Of a stretch of DNA of 64,000 nt, positions 63,956-64,000 are shown in pieces. Source of the DNA: Clostridium sp. HBUAS56010 (lineage in GTDB: Bacteria; Bacillota; Clostridia; Lachnospirales; Lachnospiraceae); NCBI RefSeq assembly GCF_007115105.1, contig NZ_SULJ01000007.1, positions 1 to 64,000 of the forward strand, in the 5' to 3' direction. The notes beneath the pieces were generated by a model, which worked only from the letters and a program-made list of their open reading frames with translations, ran no database searches and had not been told where the DNA came from. Both the position numbers and the translations under genes were made by a program. Within the stretch, counting starts at the first letter, position 1; each line of letters opens with the position of its first letter.

Positions 63956-64000
63956 CATAATTTACACAGCGAAGTCAGGCATAGTGCGGGCTGAGCTCTG

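Overview
The window reads as a chromosomal segment of a low-GC, anaerobic Firmicute. The best guess is Lachnospiraceae (Clostridium/Lachnoclostridium-type). The grounds are the gene order uvrC-hprK-murB-rapZ-whiA-crh-like-dnaE-pfkA, strong AGGAGG ribosome binding sites, family-1 sugar ABC systems with no ATPase gene beside them, and several families common in clostridia. No rRNA, tRNA, CRISPR array or intact insertion sequence was seen.

Region 1 (1-5.3 kb) is accessory and looks more AT-rich. It holds a divergent MFS/MerR pair and a divergent HxlR versus hydrolase/old-yellow-enzyme pair. It also holds two decayed genes: a C-terminal remnant resembling the conjugation protein TcpC of Tn916-type elements, and an AraC regulator broken by a poly-T frameshift, an in-frame stop and a 3' truncation. 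This looks like the scar of an integrative element.

Region 2 (5.3-20 kb) is a mosaic of small units: an unknown membrane pair, two chemoreceptors (one soluble) flanking a tocopherol-cyclase-like protein, a YtrA-type GntR/ABC exporter operon, a secreted repeat protein, yjdF with a long structured leader, an EndoQ-Nth DNA-repair pair, a CPBP protease, a LURP-one protein and a Nudix hydrolase.

Region 3 (20-32.5 kb) holds a MutS2-like ATPase without a Smr domain, a ferritin-like protein, a second Nudix protein, the c-di-AMP receptor DarA, the nucleoside-salvage operon deoB-cdd-pdp-deoC, CarD, DUF1846, and a map-tag-GNAT operon.

Region 4 (32.5-45.1 kb) is the conserved housekeeping block: lipoprotein glycosidase, DUF1653, uvrC, hprK, murB, rapZ, whiA, a Crh-like HPr with Glu at position 15 and Ser at 46, dnaE and pfkA.

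Region 5 (45.1-61.9 kb) is a pectin/galacturonate utilisation locus. It has two paralogous sugar-binding lipoproteins, two permeases, a GH105 hydrolase, a GH28 polygalacturonase without signal peptide, an esterase, a TIM-barrel isomerase, tagaturonate reductase (uxaB), altronate dehydratase (uxaA), two LacI regulators and one AraC regulator. Four near-identical LacI-type palindromes (consensus TGTAAGYRCTTAC) lie at the promoters of both binding-protein genes, of the uxaA-uxaB operon and of the second LacI gene, so one regulator probably controls the whole set. Between binding protein and permeases sits a shortened protein that aligns by eye with GH105 but lacks its catalytic stretch. Oligogalacturonides appear to be imported, cut inside the cell and fed through tagaturonate and altronate to 2-keto-3-deoxygluconate; the earlier and later steps (uxaC, kdgK, kdgA, kduI/kduD) are not in the window.

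Region 6 (61.9-64 kb) is a DUF6145-like gene, dusB and greA.
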